Of a stretch of DNA of 64,000 nt, positions 19,740-28,261 are shown piece by piece. The stretch spans positions 1 through 64,000 of the forward strand of contig JAHHQN010000007.1 of NCBI GenBank assembly GCA_020026375.1. The letters are read 5' to 3'. The position numbers and the translations under genes are program-made. Each line of letters starts with the position of its first letter. The first letter of the stretch is position 1. Origin of the DNA: Alistipes sp. Lineage in GTDB: Bacteria; Bacteroidota; Bacteroidia; Bacteroidales; Rikenellaceae. The notes beneath the pieces were generated by a model, which worked only from the letters and a program-made list of their open reading frames with translations, searched no databases and was not told where the DNA came from.

Positions 19740-21962
19740 ATGAAAATATTGAAATATCTCATGGGGGCTTCCTTGCTGTTGCCCTTTGTGGTGTCTGCCC
19801 GTCCCATGGTCGAGCTGCCGCCGAAACATCAACCCACTTCGTTTGCCATTGTTGTCGATCAGACGACCTGGCAACATGCCGCAGCGCAGTTGCGTGCCTA
19901 TCGCGATGCTCTTGTACGTGACGGTCTTGCGGCCTATATTCTTGCCGACGAGTGGCACACGCCCGAACAGGTGCGTGGGGAATTGCTGCGGTTGAAAAAA
20001 CGCTGTGAACGCCGTTCGCCGCTCGAAGGAGTCGTCTTTGTGGGCGATATTCCCATTGCCATGGTGCGCAATGCACAGCATCTGACCACGGCATTCAAGA
20101 TGAACGAGGAGACCTTCCCCGTTGTCGAGTCGTCGGTACCTTCTGACCGCTACTACGACTGTCCCGATCTGCAATTCGATCTGATGGCACGCGATACAAT
20201 CAATCCTCTTCTGTCGTACTTCACCCTGCGGTGCGATGCTCCGCAGCGGCTGGTGCCGGCCTTCTACTCGGGACGCATTCGCTATCCCGAAGGAATGGGC
20301 GGCGACAAGTATGAGGCGATTGCCCGTTATCTGGAGAAGGTCGTGCACGAACGTGCCCGGACCGAGCGACTGGAGGAGGTGACCACCTATGCGGGTGACG
20401 GCTACAACTCCGATTGCCTGGTTTGCTGGATGGACGAACAGATTGCCATGGCGGAGAACTTCCCGCTGACACAGGGGCGTGAAGCTGACCGCCTGCGACA
20501 GCTTAATTTCCGTATGGACAAGGAGATGAAGTTCCAGCTTTTCGACGAACTCCGACGCGACCCCATCGATTTGATGCTGTTCAACGAGCACGGCTCTCCC
20601 GACAAGCAGCATGTGGGCACCTACTCCGAACCTGATTGCATGGCGGGCATCTACGCCCGACTGCGCAGCAGTTATACCTTCTCGCGCTACTACGAGCTCC
20701 GCAAGGGCGACAAGGCCGATGTGAAGGGGTTGCAACAGGATTTTGCGCGGAGATACGGTGTCACGGAGCGTTTCTTTGACGCAGCGGACCGCGAAGAGGA
20801 GAAAGCACCCGCAGCAGATCCTTCGGTCATTACCTCCGACGAACTTTTCCGTATCGCACCCCAACCCCGATGTGTCCTGCTGAATGCCTGCTACAACGGT
20901 TCGTTCCATCAGCCGCGCTACATTGCCGGTGGCTACATCTTCAGTGACGGTCGCACGGTGGTGGCACAGGGTAATACGGTCAATGTCTTGCAGGACCGCT
21001 GGACGATCGAAATGGTCGGCCTGCTGTCGCACGGCGTGCGCGTGGGACAGTACAACCGCCTTATCGCCACACTCGAGGGACATATCATTGGTGATCCTGC
21101 ATTCCGTTTCCGTCCCGTTGTCGATAATCGTCTTTCTCAGGAGATTGTCCTGCGCCGCAACGACAATGCCTACTGGCGGGCATTGACCACAGAGTCTCCC
21201 TATGCCGATGTGCGCAGTCTGGCGCTGCGTATGTTGGCCGATAGTGGGGCTGTTTCGCCCGAGGAACTGCTTCGTGTAATGCAGACGGAGCGGTTTGCCA
21301 CCACACGCACCGAGGCGCTCCGCCTGCTCTCCTTGTCGGGCGATGAGGAGATGTTTGCCCGCGGTGTGCGCCTGGCGCTTGAGGACCGCTACGAACTGCT
21401 GCGTCGTCATGCCGCCACCTATGCCTGGCAGCTCGGACGTGAGGATCTGGTGCAGGAGGTGGCCGATGCGTGGGTGCGCGACAGCGAGTCGCAGCGTGTG
21501 GCCTATATCCTTCAGAAGGGATTGCTGCTCATGCCTGATTCGGTGGCCGATGCGGCGCTGAAACGGGCGGTGAAGCAGTGGGGCGGCGGTTCCGAGACAT
21601 TGTATGACGACCTTCGCAGCCGCCTAGCCTCTTCGCGTGAGATGAAGCGCCAAGACCATGAGCGCCTGCTCCGCGGCACTTCGTTGCGTTTGCGCATTGC
21701 GGCACTTCGTTCCATGCGCAACAACACCTACCACGAATATGTCGGCGACCTGCTCGATGTGCTCTCCAATGCAGGGGAGACCGACGAGTTGCGCCGGACC
21801 ACAGCCGAGTGTCTGGGCTGGTTCGTCCATACGCCCCGCCGCTCGGAGGTAGTGCTCCGTTGCCGCAGACTGTTGAAAACCCTGCACAGGAAGAGCTCGC
21901 TGCATGACGAACTGCAGCAGACGATTCTGCGTCTCGAAGGAAAACATACGTCAATAAAATAA
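19740..21962 (+). CDS. Gingipain-like (clan CD) cysteine peptidase with HEAT-like C-terminus, paralog 2
   Basis: Paralog of the preceding gene, 740 residues, signal peptide about 1-20 (FVVSA, then R). Shared blocks include VVFVGDIPIAMVRNAQHLTT, SVPSDRYYD and YSGRIRYP. The candidate nucleophile is C384 (CVLLNACYNGSF) and the candidate His is H284 (LMLFNEHGSP). At the position of the gingipain-like GHG in paralogs 1 and 3 it has GDG (TYAGDGYNSD, Asp at 220), so that His is not universally needed or this copy is altered. HEAT-like helices fill about 480-740. The gap to the next paralog is 9 bases. Confidence 0.7.
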   Translation: MKILKYLMGASLLLPFVVSARPMVELPPKHQPTSFAIVVDQTTWQHAAAQLRAYRDALVRDGLAAYILADEWHTPEQVRGELLRLKKRCERRSPLEGVVFVGDIPIAMVRNAQHLTTAFKMNEETFPVVESSVPSDRYYDCPDLQFDLMARDTINPLLSYFTLRCDAPQRLVPAFYSGRIRYPEGMGGDKYEAIARYLEKVVHERARTERLEEVTTYAGDGYNSDCLVCWMDEQIAMAENFPLTQGREADRLRQLNFRMDKEMKFQLFDELRRDPIDLMLFNEHGSPDKQHVGTYSEPDCMAGIYARLRSSYTFSRYYELRKGDKADVKGLQQDFARRYGVTERFFDAADREEEKAPAADPSVITSDELFRIAPQPRCVLLNACYNGSFHQPRYIAGGYIFSDGRTVVAQGNTVNVLQDRWTIEMVGLLSHGVRVGQYNRLIATLEGHIIGDPAFRFRPVVDNRLSQEIVLRRNDNAYWRALTTESPYADVRSLALRMLADSGAVSPEELLRVMQTERFATTRTEALRLLSLSGDEEMFARGVRLALEDRYELLRRHAATYAWQLGREDLVQEVADAWVRDSESQRVAYILQKGLLLMPDSVADAALKRAVKQWGGGSETLYDDLRSRLASSREMKRQDHERLLRGTSLRLRIAALRSMRNNTYHEYVGDLLDVLSNAGETDELRRTTAECLGWFVHTPRRSEVVLRCRRLLKTLHRKSSLHDELQQTILRLEGKHTSIK

Positions 21963-21971
21963 AACCGTTGA

Positions 21972-24164
21972 ATGATGAAGAAAAAAATATTGATTCTTTT
22001 GGGGCTTCTCGGTCTTCCCGTCTGCCTGACGGCTGCACCTCATGTGGTCGTTCCGTCGGTGAAAAGTCCCACTACATTTGCCGTCTTTGTCGATGCACGC
22101 AGCTATCGTGAGGCGCAGACCGAAATCGATGCCTATCGTGCCGTTCTGGAACAGGAGCGTCTGGGTACCTATCTTCTGGTCGAGGAGTGGGCATCGCCCG
22201 AAGCGGTGCGCGAGGAGATTGTCCGTCTGAAGAACAGCCGTTCGCCCATCGAGGGTGCCGTGTTCATCGGCGATATCCCCATTCCCATGATTCGTGATGC
22301 CCAGCATCTGACCTCGGCATTCAAGGCCGACCAGCAGCGTGACTGGAAATCGACTTCGGTTCCTTCCGACCGTTTCTACGATGATCTCGATCTGCAATTC
22401 GACTTTCTGAAACGCGATGCCGATCAGCCACTCTATTTCTACTACTCGCTTTCGCCCGCCTCGCCGCAGTATATCTCTTCGGATCTCTACACGGCTCGTA
22501 TCCGTCCGCCGCACCGCGAAGGGTGTGACCGTTATGCACTGCTGAGAGCCTATCTGCAGAAGGTGGTCAAGGCCCACACCGAAGAGAACGTGCTGGACAA
22601 CATGCTGGTCTTCCGAGGCCACGGTTACAATTCGGAATCCTCGGAGGCGTGGATGGGCGAACAGTTCTCGTTGGGCGAGCAGCTGCCCCGACTCTTCCAG
22701 CCGCATCACAGCATTCGCTTCATCGATTTCGAGGACCGCTGGCCGATGAAACCCTATCTGTTGGAGAAAATGGAGCAGCCCGATGTTGATGTGGCACTGT
22801 GCCACCATCACGGTGCTCCCGATGTGCAGTACTTCAACGGCTATCTCAACGCTTCGGATGTCAAGACTTCGATTGAGAATATCCGTCTTTATCTGCGCAG
22901 CAAACTCGACGGCAATGACGAGTATGAGCAGACCAAGTCCTATTTCATGTCGCGCTGGGGGGTTCCCGAAGCGTGGTGCGAGGTGTCCGATTCGCTGCGT
23001 GTGGCGGATTCGATCTACAACTATGCGCTGGACCTTCACGTTGAGGAGTTGCACACACGTCGGATGAATCCGCGTTTTGTGATGCTCGATGCCTGCTTCA
23101 ACGGCTCGTTCCATCTCGACGATTGTGTGGCTTCGAGCTATATCTTCGGTGAGGGCAACACGCTGATTGTACAGGGTAACAGCGTCAATGCCTTGCAGGA
23201 CAAATGGCCCGACAGATACATCGGCCTGCTGGATTGTGGTGTGCGAGTGGGACAGTGGGGACGTCATGTCCACTATCTGGAGACCCATCTGATTGGAGAC
23301 CCGACCTACCGCTTTGCCAACCGCTCGCTGCCCGATACCGATTTGGGTACGAATCTGGTGACCCGCTGCGGCGATACGAAGTATTGGTTGCGCCTGGCCG
23401 ATGATGCCTCACCTGCCGATGTCGAGGCCATGGCACTGCGCCGCCTGGGTGAATGTGGTTATGCGCACTACGACGAATTGCTTTATGACAGGTTTTGCCG
23501 TTCGAAGTATGCCGCCGTACGTCTCGAGGCGCTGACACTGATGCGCAACGGTCTTTCGGAACATTTTGTCGATGCATTGCACCGTGCGGCAGCAGATCCC
23601 TATGAACTGACCCGCCGTTTGTCAGCATTGTGGATGGGACAGTGCGGTGACGAGAGACTGATTCCCTCTGTGGTGGAATCCCAGATTGGAGAGAACATCT
23701 CCCGTCGTGTGGCCTTCCAGACTCAGGAGGCAGTGCCGCTTTTCAACAGGTCGAAAATTTCCGAGGAGTTCAAGCGCCGCTATGCCGCCAAACCCTATCT
23801 CTATGAAGGAGAGAAACGGCTCTCGCTGATGCTCCGTAATATCGAAAAATCCGCACAACGTTTGGATGAGACGGCGGCAAAAGTGGCAGATACCGCACTC
23901 TCCTTGTCGCGCCGTGTTCGAGAAATCCGCTATTTCCGCAATTATAACCACCATGAGCGTGTACCCTGGCTGCTCGGTATTGCCGAAGATGCGTCACAGC
24001 CCGAAGAGCTGCGTGTGGCGGTGCTCGAGGCATTGGGCTGGTTCCGCACTTCGTGGCAGCGTTCCAATATCCGTCATTGCTGTGAGCGTCTGGTCGGAAG
24101 CGATGCTCCCGAAGCCGTGAGAGCGGAGGCGGAAAAGACCCTCAACCGTCTGAAACCTTTCTGA
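21972..24164 (+). CDS. Gingipain-like (clan CD) cysteine peptidase with HEAT-like C-terminus, paralog 3
   Basis: Third paralog, 730 residues, signal peptide about 1-22 (VCLTAA). Conserved blocks are AVFIGDIPIPMIRDAQHLTS, SVPSDRFYDDLDLQFD and ISSDLYTARIRPP. The candidate nucleophile is C375 (FVMLDACFNGSF). Both candidate His residues are present: H217 (FRGHGYNSES) and H280 (ALCHHHGAP). About 100 mostly helical residues separate the second His from the Cys, as in the other two copies and longer than in classical gingipains. The HEAT-like C-terminus ends EKTLNRLKPF without a secretion tail. Last gene of the locus; a strong hairpin follows. Confidence 0.7.
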   Translation: MMKKKILILLGLLGLPVCLTAAPHVVVPSVKSPTTFAVFVDARSYREAQTEIDAYRAVLEQERLGTYLLVEEWASPEAVREEIVRLKNSRSPIEGAVFIGDIPIPMIRDAQHLTSAFKADQQRDWKSTSVPSDRFYDDLDLQFDFLKRDADQPLYFYYSLSPASPQYISSDLYTARIRPPHREGCDRYALLRAYLQKVVKAHTEENVLDNMLVFRGHGYNSESSEAWMGEQFSLGEQLPRLFQPHHSIRFIDFEDRWPMKPYLLEKMEQPDVDVALCHHHGAPDVQYFNGYLNASDVKTSIENIRLYLRSKLDGNDEYEQTKSYFMSRWGVPEAWCEVSDSLRVADSIYNYALDLHVEELHTRRMNPRFVMLDACFNGSFHLDDCVASSYIFGEGNTLIVQGNSVNALQDKWPDRYIGLLDCGVRVGQWGRHVHYLETHLIGDPTYRFANRSLPDTDLGTNLVTRCGDTKYWLRLADDASPADVEAMALRRLGECGYAHYDELLYDRFCRSKYAAVRLEALTLMRNGLSEHFVDALHRAAADPYELTRRLSALWMGQCGDERLIPSVVESQIGENISRRVAFQTQEAVPLFNRSKISEEFKRRYAAKPYLYEGEKRLSLMLRNIEKSAQRLDETAAKVADTALSLSRRVREIRYFRNYNHHERVPWLLGIAEDASQPEELRVAVLEALGWFRTSWQRSNIRHCCERLVGSDAPEAVRAEAEKTLNRLKPF

Positions 24165-24180
24165 TTCAAGAGTAGAAAAC

Positions 24181-24220
24181 AACAGGAGCGGGTGACTTGA
24201 AAAAGTCACCCGCTCCTGTT
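24181..24220. terminator. Hairpin between converging peptidase and thiamine operons
   Basis: A perfect 18-bp stem (24181-24198 with 24203-24220) with a GAAA loop sits between the two stop codons. T-tracts are modest on both sides, so it is probably a bidirectional terminator. Confidence 0.75.
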
Positions 24221-24232
24221 GCATTTACCGGA

Positions 24233-25048
24233 TTACTCCCAGAAATTGAAGAAATGGTGCACGGGACCGTGGCCGTGACCGATTTGATACTCGGCACCTT
24301 TCACGATGGCCGAATTGATGTAGTCCTTGGCGTGACGGGCGGCATCGTTGAGTGATTCGCCGTGTGCCAGAAAGGCGGCAAAGGCCGACGAGAGGGTACA
24401 GCCCGTACCGTGGGTGTTGGGGGTGTCGAGACGGCGCGACGTGAGCGGCAGCAGTTCGTCGGTTTCGGCATTGTAGAAGATGTCGGTCAACTCCTCGTCG
24501 TGGAGGTGTCCGGCCTTGAGCAGCACCGATACCTGTCGGTTGCACGACAACTCCTTCGCCACACGTGGCAAATCCGCCTGCCGTTCGATTTTGCTGCCCA
24601 GCAGGATTTCCGCTTCGGGAATGTTGGGGGTGATGACACGGGCATACGGCACCAGCTCGTGGCGCAGCGTGGCAACCGCCTCTTCCTGCAAGAGGGGGTC
24701 GCCCGATGTGGCCACCATGACGGGGTCCAGCACGATGTTCTTCACTTTGTACTGCTCGAGGGTCTTCTTCACCGAGAGAATCAGCTCCGAGGAGTGGAGC
24801 ATGCCGATTTTCACGGCATCGACTCCGATGTCGTCAATCACCGAATGTATCTGTCCGGTCACGAAGTCCACGGGAATGGGGTGTACGCCCGTCACACCGA
24901 CGGTGTTCTCGTCCACCACGGCCACGATGGCCGACATGCCGTAGCAGCCCAGTGCCGAAAAGGTCTTCAAATCGGCCTGAATACCGGCACCTCCGCTGGG
25001 GTCGCTGCCGGCAATGGTTAAAGCTCTGTGATATTGTCTTTTCATCAT
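24233..25048 (-). CDS. thiD: Hydroxymethylpyrimidine/phosphomethylpyrimidine kinase
   Basis: Phosphorylates HMP to HMP-P and HMP-PP, the pyrimidine substrate of ThiE. Ribokinase-fold signatures: LTIAGSDPSGGAGIQADLKT near the N-terminus, DPVMVATSGD mid-protein, and the anion-hole/catalytic motif NTHGTGCTLSSAFAA near residue 220. Length 271 residues is normal. The ATG at 25048 overlaps the tenA stop (ATGA); an ATG one codon later is equally possible. Last gene of the thi operon. With thiC absent from the operon, it may mainly serve salvage of HMP. Confidence 0.95.
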   Translation of the reverse strand: MMKRQYHRALTIAGSDPSGGAGIQADLKTFSALGCYGMSAIVAVVDENTVGVTGVHPIPVDFVTGQIHSVIDDIGVDAVKIGMLHSSELILSVKKTLEQYKVKNIVLDPVMVATSGDPLLQEEAVATLRHELVPYARVITPNIPEAEILLGSKIERQADLPRVAKELSCNRQVSVLLKAGHLHDEELTDIFYNAETDELLPLTSRRLDTPNTHGTGCTLSSAFAAFLAHGESLNDAARHAKDYINSAIVKGAEYQIGHGHGPVHHFFNFWE

Positions 25049-25707
25049 AATGAATCTTTTTGAGGTGACGGAGTCTGCCAGGCTTCCTCCCACATGCCCC
25101 ATTCGGCACGGGTACAGTCGACGAACAGACGGGTCATGCGTTCGCGCAGATCGTTGTCGGCTTGAGCGGCCAGCTGGTCGCAGATGTCGATGGCCAGAAG
25201 CGTGTCGGCATGAAAGTCTTTATCGGCATAGGTTTCAATCCACGGACGGTAGGGGTTCCGTGTGTGGGCGGCACTCATTTGGAGAATGGTGTCACCCACA
25301 CGCTGGTAGACCCAGAAGCAGGGCAGTGAGGCGACCGCTTCCAACTCTACCGCCCGGTCCATCTGACTCCTTTGCAGGGCGATGTAGTGGGCGCAGGCTG
25401 CCCCCATTTCCGTTGTCGCCGGTCGCTCTCCTCCCAGAAAATGCTCGTGGAGAGCCTCCTCGACGGCGATTCCCGCCTGCGAGAAACGCTCGTAGGCAGC
25501 CCTGTGACCGGGGGCAGTCAGGCGTTGTGCCGTGTGTGCCATCAGAGGCCCGTAGGCTGCAAGGTAGAGTGCGTCCTGTCGCAGGTAGTGGCGGAACTTG
25601 TAGTCGGGTAATGTACCCGAAGCCAGCTCGCCGATGAAGGGGTGGCCGATAATCTGCCGATAGACAGGCGCGGCCTCACGCCATGCCCGAAGACTCCATC
25701 GTTCCAT
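25045..25707 (-). CDS. tenA: TenA family thiaminase II / aminopyrimidine aminohydrolase
   Basis: TenA hydrolyses amino-HMP from degraded thiamine to HMP, which ThiD then phosphorylates. The family active-site Cys is present at C130 in ASLPCFWVYQRVGD, and the C-terminal carboxylate region is AEWGMWEEAW. Length 220 residues is typical, with no signal peptide. It lies between the methyltransferase gene (2 bases apart) and thiD (overlapping). The position supports a salvage role for the pyrimidine moiety. Confidence 0.92.
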   Translation of the reverse strand: MERWSLRAWREAAPVYRQIIGHPFIGELASGTLPDYKFRHYLRQDALYLAAYGPLMAHTAQRLTAPGHRAAYERFSQAGIAVEEALHEHFLGGERPATTEMGAACAHYIALQRSQMDRAVELEAVASLPCFWVYQRVGDTILQMSAAHTRNPYRPWIETYADKDFHADTLLAIDICDQLAAQADNDLRERMTRLFVDCTRAEWGMWEEAWQTPSPQKDSL

Positions 25708-25709
25708 GG

Positions 25710-26411
25710 TTAGCGTTTGTAAGCGGTGATGGCCACATAGTCGCCCCTGTCATATCCCTCCTGAGGCTGCTCCTCCTGAAGGTCGGAGTAGAGCGGGTGG
25801 GTGGTGAGGGTCTGTGCGAAGCTTAAATCCTCGAATCCCGCCTTCTGGAGATATTCTGTCTTCTCGCGTGTGGTGCGCCAGTTGGCCACATTCACAAACT
25901 CGATGGGATAGGGGTTGGGCGGATATACACCCTCCAGAAGGGGGTGCTCCCAGGTACCGAGAGCCTTTGCCAGGTTATACATCGTGCCGTAGGTACTCTC
26001 TTTGGGTACGTCAATCAATATGATGCGGCCGCCCTTCTTGAGCGAACGGTAGGCCTTGGCGATGACCCCTTCCAGATCGGTGATGTAGCTCGGTGTGCCG
26101 TTGAAGAGGAGGGTGTCGTAGACACCGTCGCCGAAATCGGCCTCCTCGGCGGTGGCGATGGTGACCTTCATGCCGCGTTTGCGTGCGATGTCGGCCATGC
26201 CGCATGAGGGTTCTATGCCCTCGTCGACAGTGATGCCGTATTCCTTTTTCATGATGGACTCGAAGAGTCCGCTGCCGCAGCCTACCGACAGTGTGCGTCC
26301 GCAATCCTTCAGCACCTCTGCCACCAGATTGACTTCCGAGTAGAGGACATTACGGTTGTCCAAAAACCATGCATCGTATGCCGATGCGTATTCATCAAAT
26401 CCTTTGCCCAT
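25710..26411 (-). CDS. Class I SAM-dependent methyltransferase
   Basis: A 233-residue Rossmann-fold methyltransferase. Motif I (SAM loop) is LSVGCGSGLFES near residue 42, the acidic post-motif lies in DEGIEPS, and motif II/III are YDTLLFNGTPSYI and LKKGGRIILIDVP. The substrate is not recognisable. It is embedded in the thiamine operon between thiF (18 bases) and tenA (2 bases). That is not part of the textbook pathway, so a role in thiamine or pyrimidine salvage is only suggested by context. Confidence 0.8.
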   Translation of the reverse strand: MGKGFDEYASAYDAWFLDNRNVLYSEVNLVAEVLKDCGRTLSVGCGSGLFESIMKKEYGITVDEGIEPSCGMADIARKRGMKVTIATAEEADFGDGVYDTLLFNGTPSYITDLEGVIAKAYRSLKKGGRIILIDVPKESTYGTMYNLAKALGTWEHPLLEGVYPPNPYPIEFVNVANWRTTREKTEYLQKAGFEDLSFAQTLTTHPLYSDLQEEQPQEGYDRGDYVAITAYKR

Positions 26412-26429
26412 ATTTTCAGGTAAATTGTG

Positions 26430-27128
26430 TTATAGTTCCATGATGTCTGTTTCGAGACTTTTGGTGTTGATTCTGAAAAGCCGTCCGTCCAGCGAATCGC
26501 CGAAGCCCACGATGTATTTGATGGCTTCGGAGGCCTGCAACGTGCCGATGATGCCGGGCAGCGTGCCGAGTACCCCCTGCGGAGCGGCCTTTCTGAGAGT
26601 CAGCTCTTCGCGGTCGGGATAGAGGTAGGAGTAGCTGATGCCTTTCCTGCCGTTGAAGATGGTCACCTGTCCCGTGAAGTCGCCGATGGCTCCGTGAACC
26701 CATGCCCGTCCGGTTTCTCGGCATACGTCGTCGAGCAGATAACGGGTGGCGAAGTTGTCGCAGCAGTCGATAATCAGGTCATACTTGCCGATAATCTCCC
26801 TTGCGTTCTGTGGGGTGATGCCGTCGTTGTAACACTCCGTGGTGGTGAGTGACGAGAGAGCCTTGAGCCGCAAATAGGCCATCTCGCACTTCTTCATGCC
26901 CACCTCGCTTTCCGAGTAGAGTATCTGCCGCTGGAGGTTCGACACCGACACCCTGTCGGGGTCGGCCAGTCCGATGTGACCCACGCCTGCGGCCGTGAGG
27001 TAGAGGGCCGCGGCGCTGCCCAGTCCGCCGACCCCCACGATGAGTACCGACGAGCGTTGGAGTCGGCGCTGTCCCTCCTCTCCGATTTCGGGCAGCATTG
27101 TCTGTCGCGAATATCTTTGTAAGTCCAT
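26430..27128 (-). CDS. thiF: ThiF/HesA/MoeB-type adenylyltransferase for ThiS
   Basis: Activates the ThiS C-terminal Gly-Gly by adenylation for sulfur transfer. The nucleotide-binding motif is IVGVGGLGSAAALYL near residue 30, and DCCDNFATR is the conserved central block. I chose the ATG at 27128 (232 residues) beginning MDLQRYSRQ; an upstream start would run into thiH. The C-terminal region SYSYLYPDREELTLRKAA lacks the CxxC zinc pairs and the Cys seen in E. coli ThiF/MoeB, so sulfur transfer may be handled differently. This short form may be usual in Bacteroidota (from memory). Confidence 0.88.
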   Translation of the reverse strand: MDLQRYSRQTMLPEIGEEGQRRLQRSSVLIVGVGGLGSAAALYLTAAGVGHIGLADPDRVSVSNLQRQILYSESEVGMKKCEMAYLRLKALSSLTTTECYNDGITPQNAREIIGKYDLIIDCCDNFATRYLLDDVCRETGRAWVHGAIGDFTGQVTIFNGRKGISYSYLYPDREELTLRKAAPQGVLGTLPGIIGTLQASEAIKYIVGFGDSLDGRLFRINTKSLETDIMEL

Positions 27129-27139
27129 TGCAGTGCCGT

Positions 27140-28249
27140 TTAGTCGAAAACCTTGTCCCAGTCTTTCCACACCACTTCATATCCCTTTTGACGGATATCG
27201 TCGGCCACTTGGGCCGGGGTGCGCTCGTCGCTGATGTGGAACTGTTCGAGTGAGGTGGGGCATGAACTGTAACCTCCCGGATCGGTCTTCGAGCCTGCGC
27301 TTACCGACGTTACGCCCAGCGAGAGCATATTGTTTCTGAAGTCGGCCGCCTCGCGTGTGGAGTAGGAGATGTCGACATCGTGATCGAAGATTCTGAACGC
27401 GAAGGTCACTTGTGCCAGCTCGCGGTCGCTCATCACCACATTGGGCTGGAAATGTCCCTCGGAGGGACGCATGCGCGGGAAGTTGACGCTGTAACGTGTC
27501 TTCCAGTAGTGTTTGCGCAGGTAGCACAGATGGAGGGCCATCATCGTCACGTCGGTTCGCCACTCTTCCAGACCTATCAGCACACCCATGCCGATTTTAT
27601 GCACACCGGCCTGTCCCATGCGGTCGAAACCGTTGACACGCCAGTCGAAGTTGGCCTTCATGCCTGCCGGGTGGTAGATGTTGTAGTTCTTGCGGTTGTA
27701 GGTCTCCTGAAAGCAGACCACGCCGTTGAGTCCCGAGAGGGTCAGCCGTCGGTAATCCTCGGCCGAGAGGGGCATCACCTCCATGGTGAGGTTGTTGAAG
27801 TAGGGGCGGCAGACCTGCAACGCCTTTTCGAGATAGTCGACACCTGCGGCACGGGGATTCTCGCCGGAGACCAGCAGGAGGTTTTCGAATGGTCCGAGTG
27901 CTCTGATGGCCTTACATTCGTTCTCTATCTGTTCGGGAGTGAGTATGACACGCGCTATCTTGTTGTGGCGGTTGAAACCGCAGTAGACACACGAGTTGGT
28001 GCAGGAGTTGGTGATATACATGGGTATATACATCGATATCGTCTTGCCGAATCGTTCGAGGGTGTATTTCCGGCTCAGGCGGGCCATCGGCTCGAGATAG
28101 TCTGCTGCCGCCGGCGATACGAGAGCCATGAAGTCGTCGAGTGTCAGATGCTCCTTGCCCAGGGCGCACTCCACATCGTGACGGGTTTTGCTCAGGATTC
28201 GCTGCGTGGTCTGCTCCCAATCATATTTCGCTAATTCGTCTGAAAACAT
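27140..28249 (-). CDS. thiH: 2-iminoacetate synthase ThiH (radical SAM tyrosine lyase)
   Basis: Cleaves tyrosine to dehydroglycine for thiazole formation. The radical SAM cluster motif CxxxCxxC is seen in TNSCTNSCVYCGFNRHN near residue 80. Downstream, LLVSGENPRAAGVDYL and KIGMGVLIGLEEWR match ThiH. Length 369 residues is standard. It lies between thiG and thiF, where related operons often carry thiC between thiG and thiH; here the gap to thiG is only 12 bases. Confidence 0.95.
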   Translation of the reverse strand: MFSDELAKYDWEQTTQRILSKTRHDVECALGKEHLTLDDFMALVSPAAADYLEPMARLSRKYTLERFGKTISMYIPMYITNSCTNSCVYCGFNRHNKIARVILTPEQIENECKAIRALGPFENLLLVSGENPRAAGVDYLEKALQVCRPYFNNLTMEVMPLSAEDYRRLTLSGLNGVVCFQETYNRKNYNIYHPAGMKANFDWRVNGFDRMGQAGVHKIGMGVLIGLEEWRTDVTMMALHLCYLRKHYWKTRYSVNFPRMRPSEGHFQPNVVMSDRELAQVTFAFRIFDHDVDISYSTREAADFRNNMLSLGVTSVSAGSKTDPGGYSSCPTSLEQFHISDERTPAQVADDIRQKGYEVVWKDWDKVFD

Positions 28250-28261
28250 GATTCGTGGGGT

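Noticed and set aside
18786..21410. 874-codon minus-strand frame antisense to the peptidase paralogs
   Set aside because: Shadow of the real genes; no start context, no motif.
17532..24164. T9SS sorting domain on the gingipain-like proteins
   Set aside because: The three C-termini are helical HEAT-like ends (RMIRRLESEK, EGKHTSIK, NRLKPF) with no beta-sandwich tail or conserved KxxxK-type ending.
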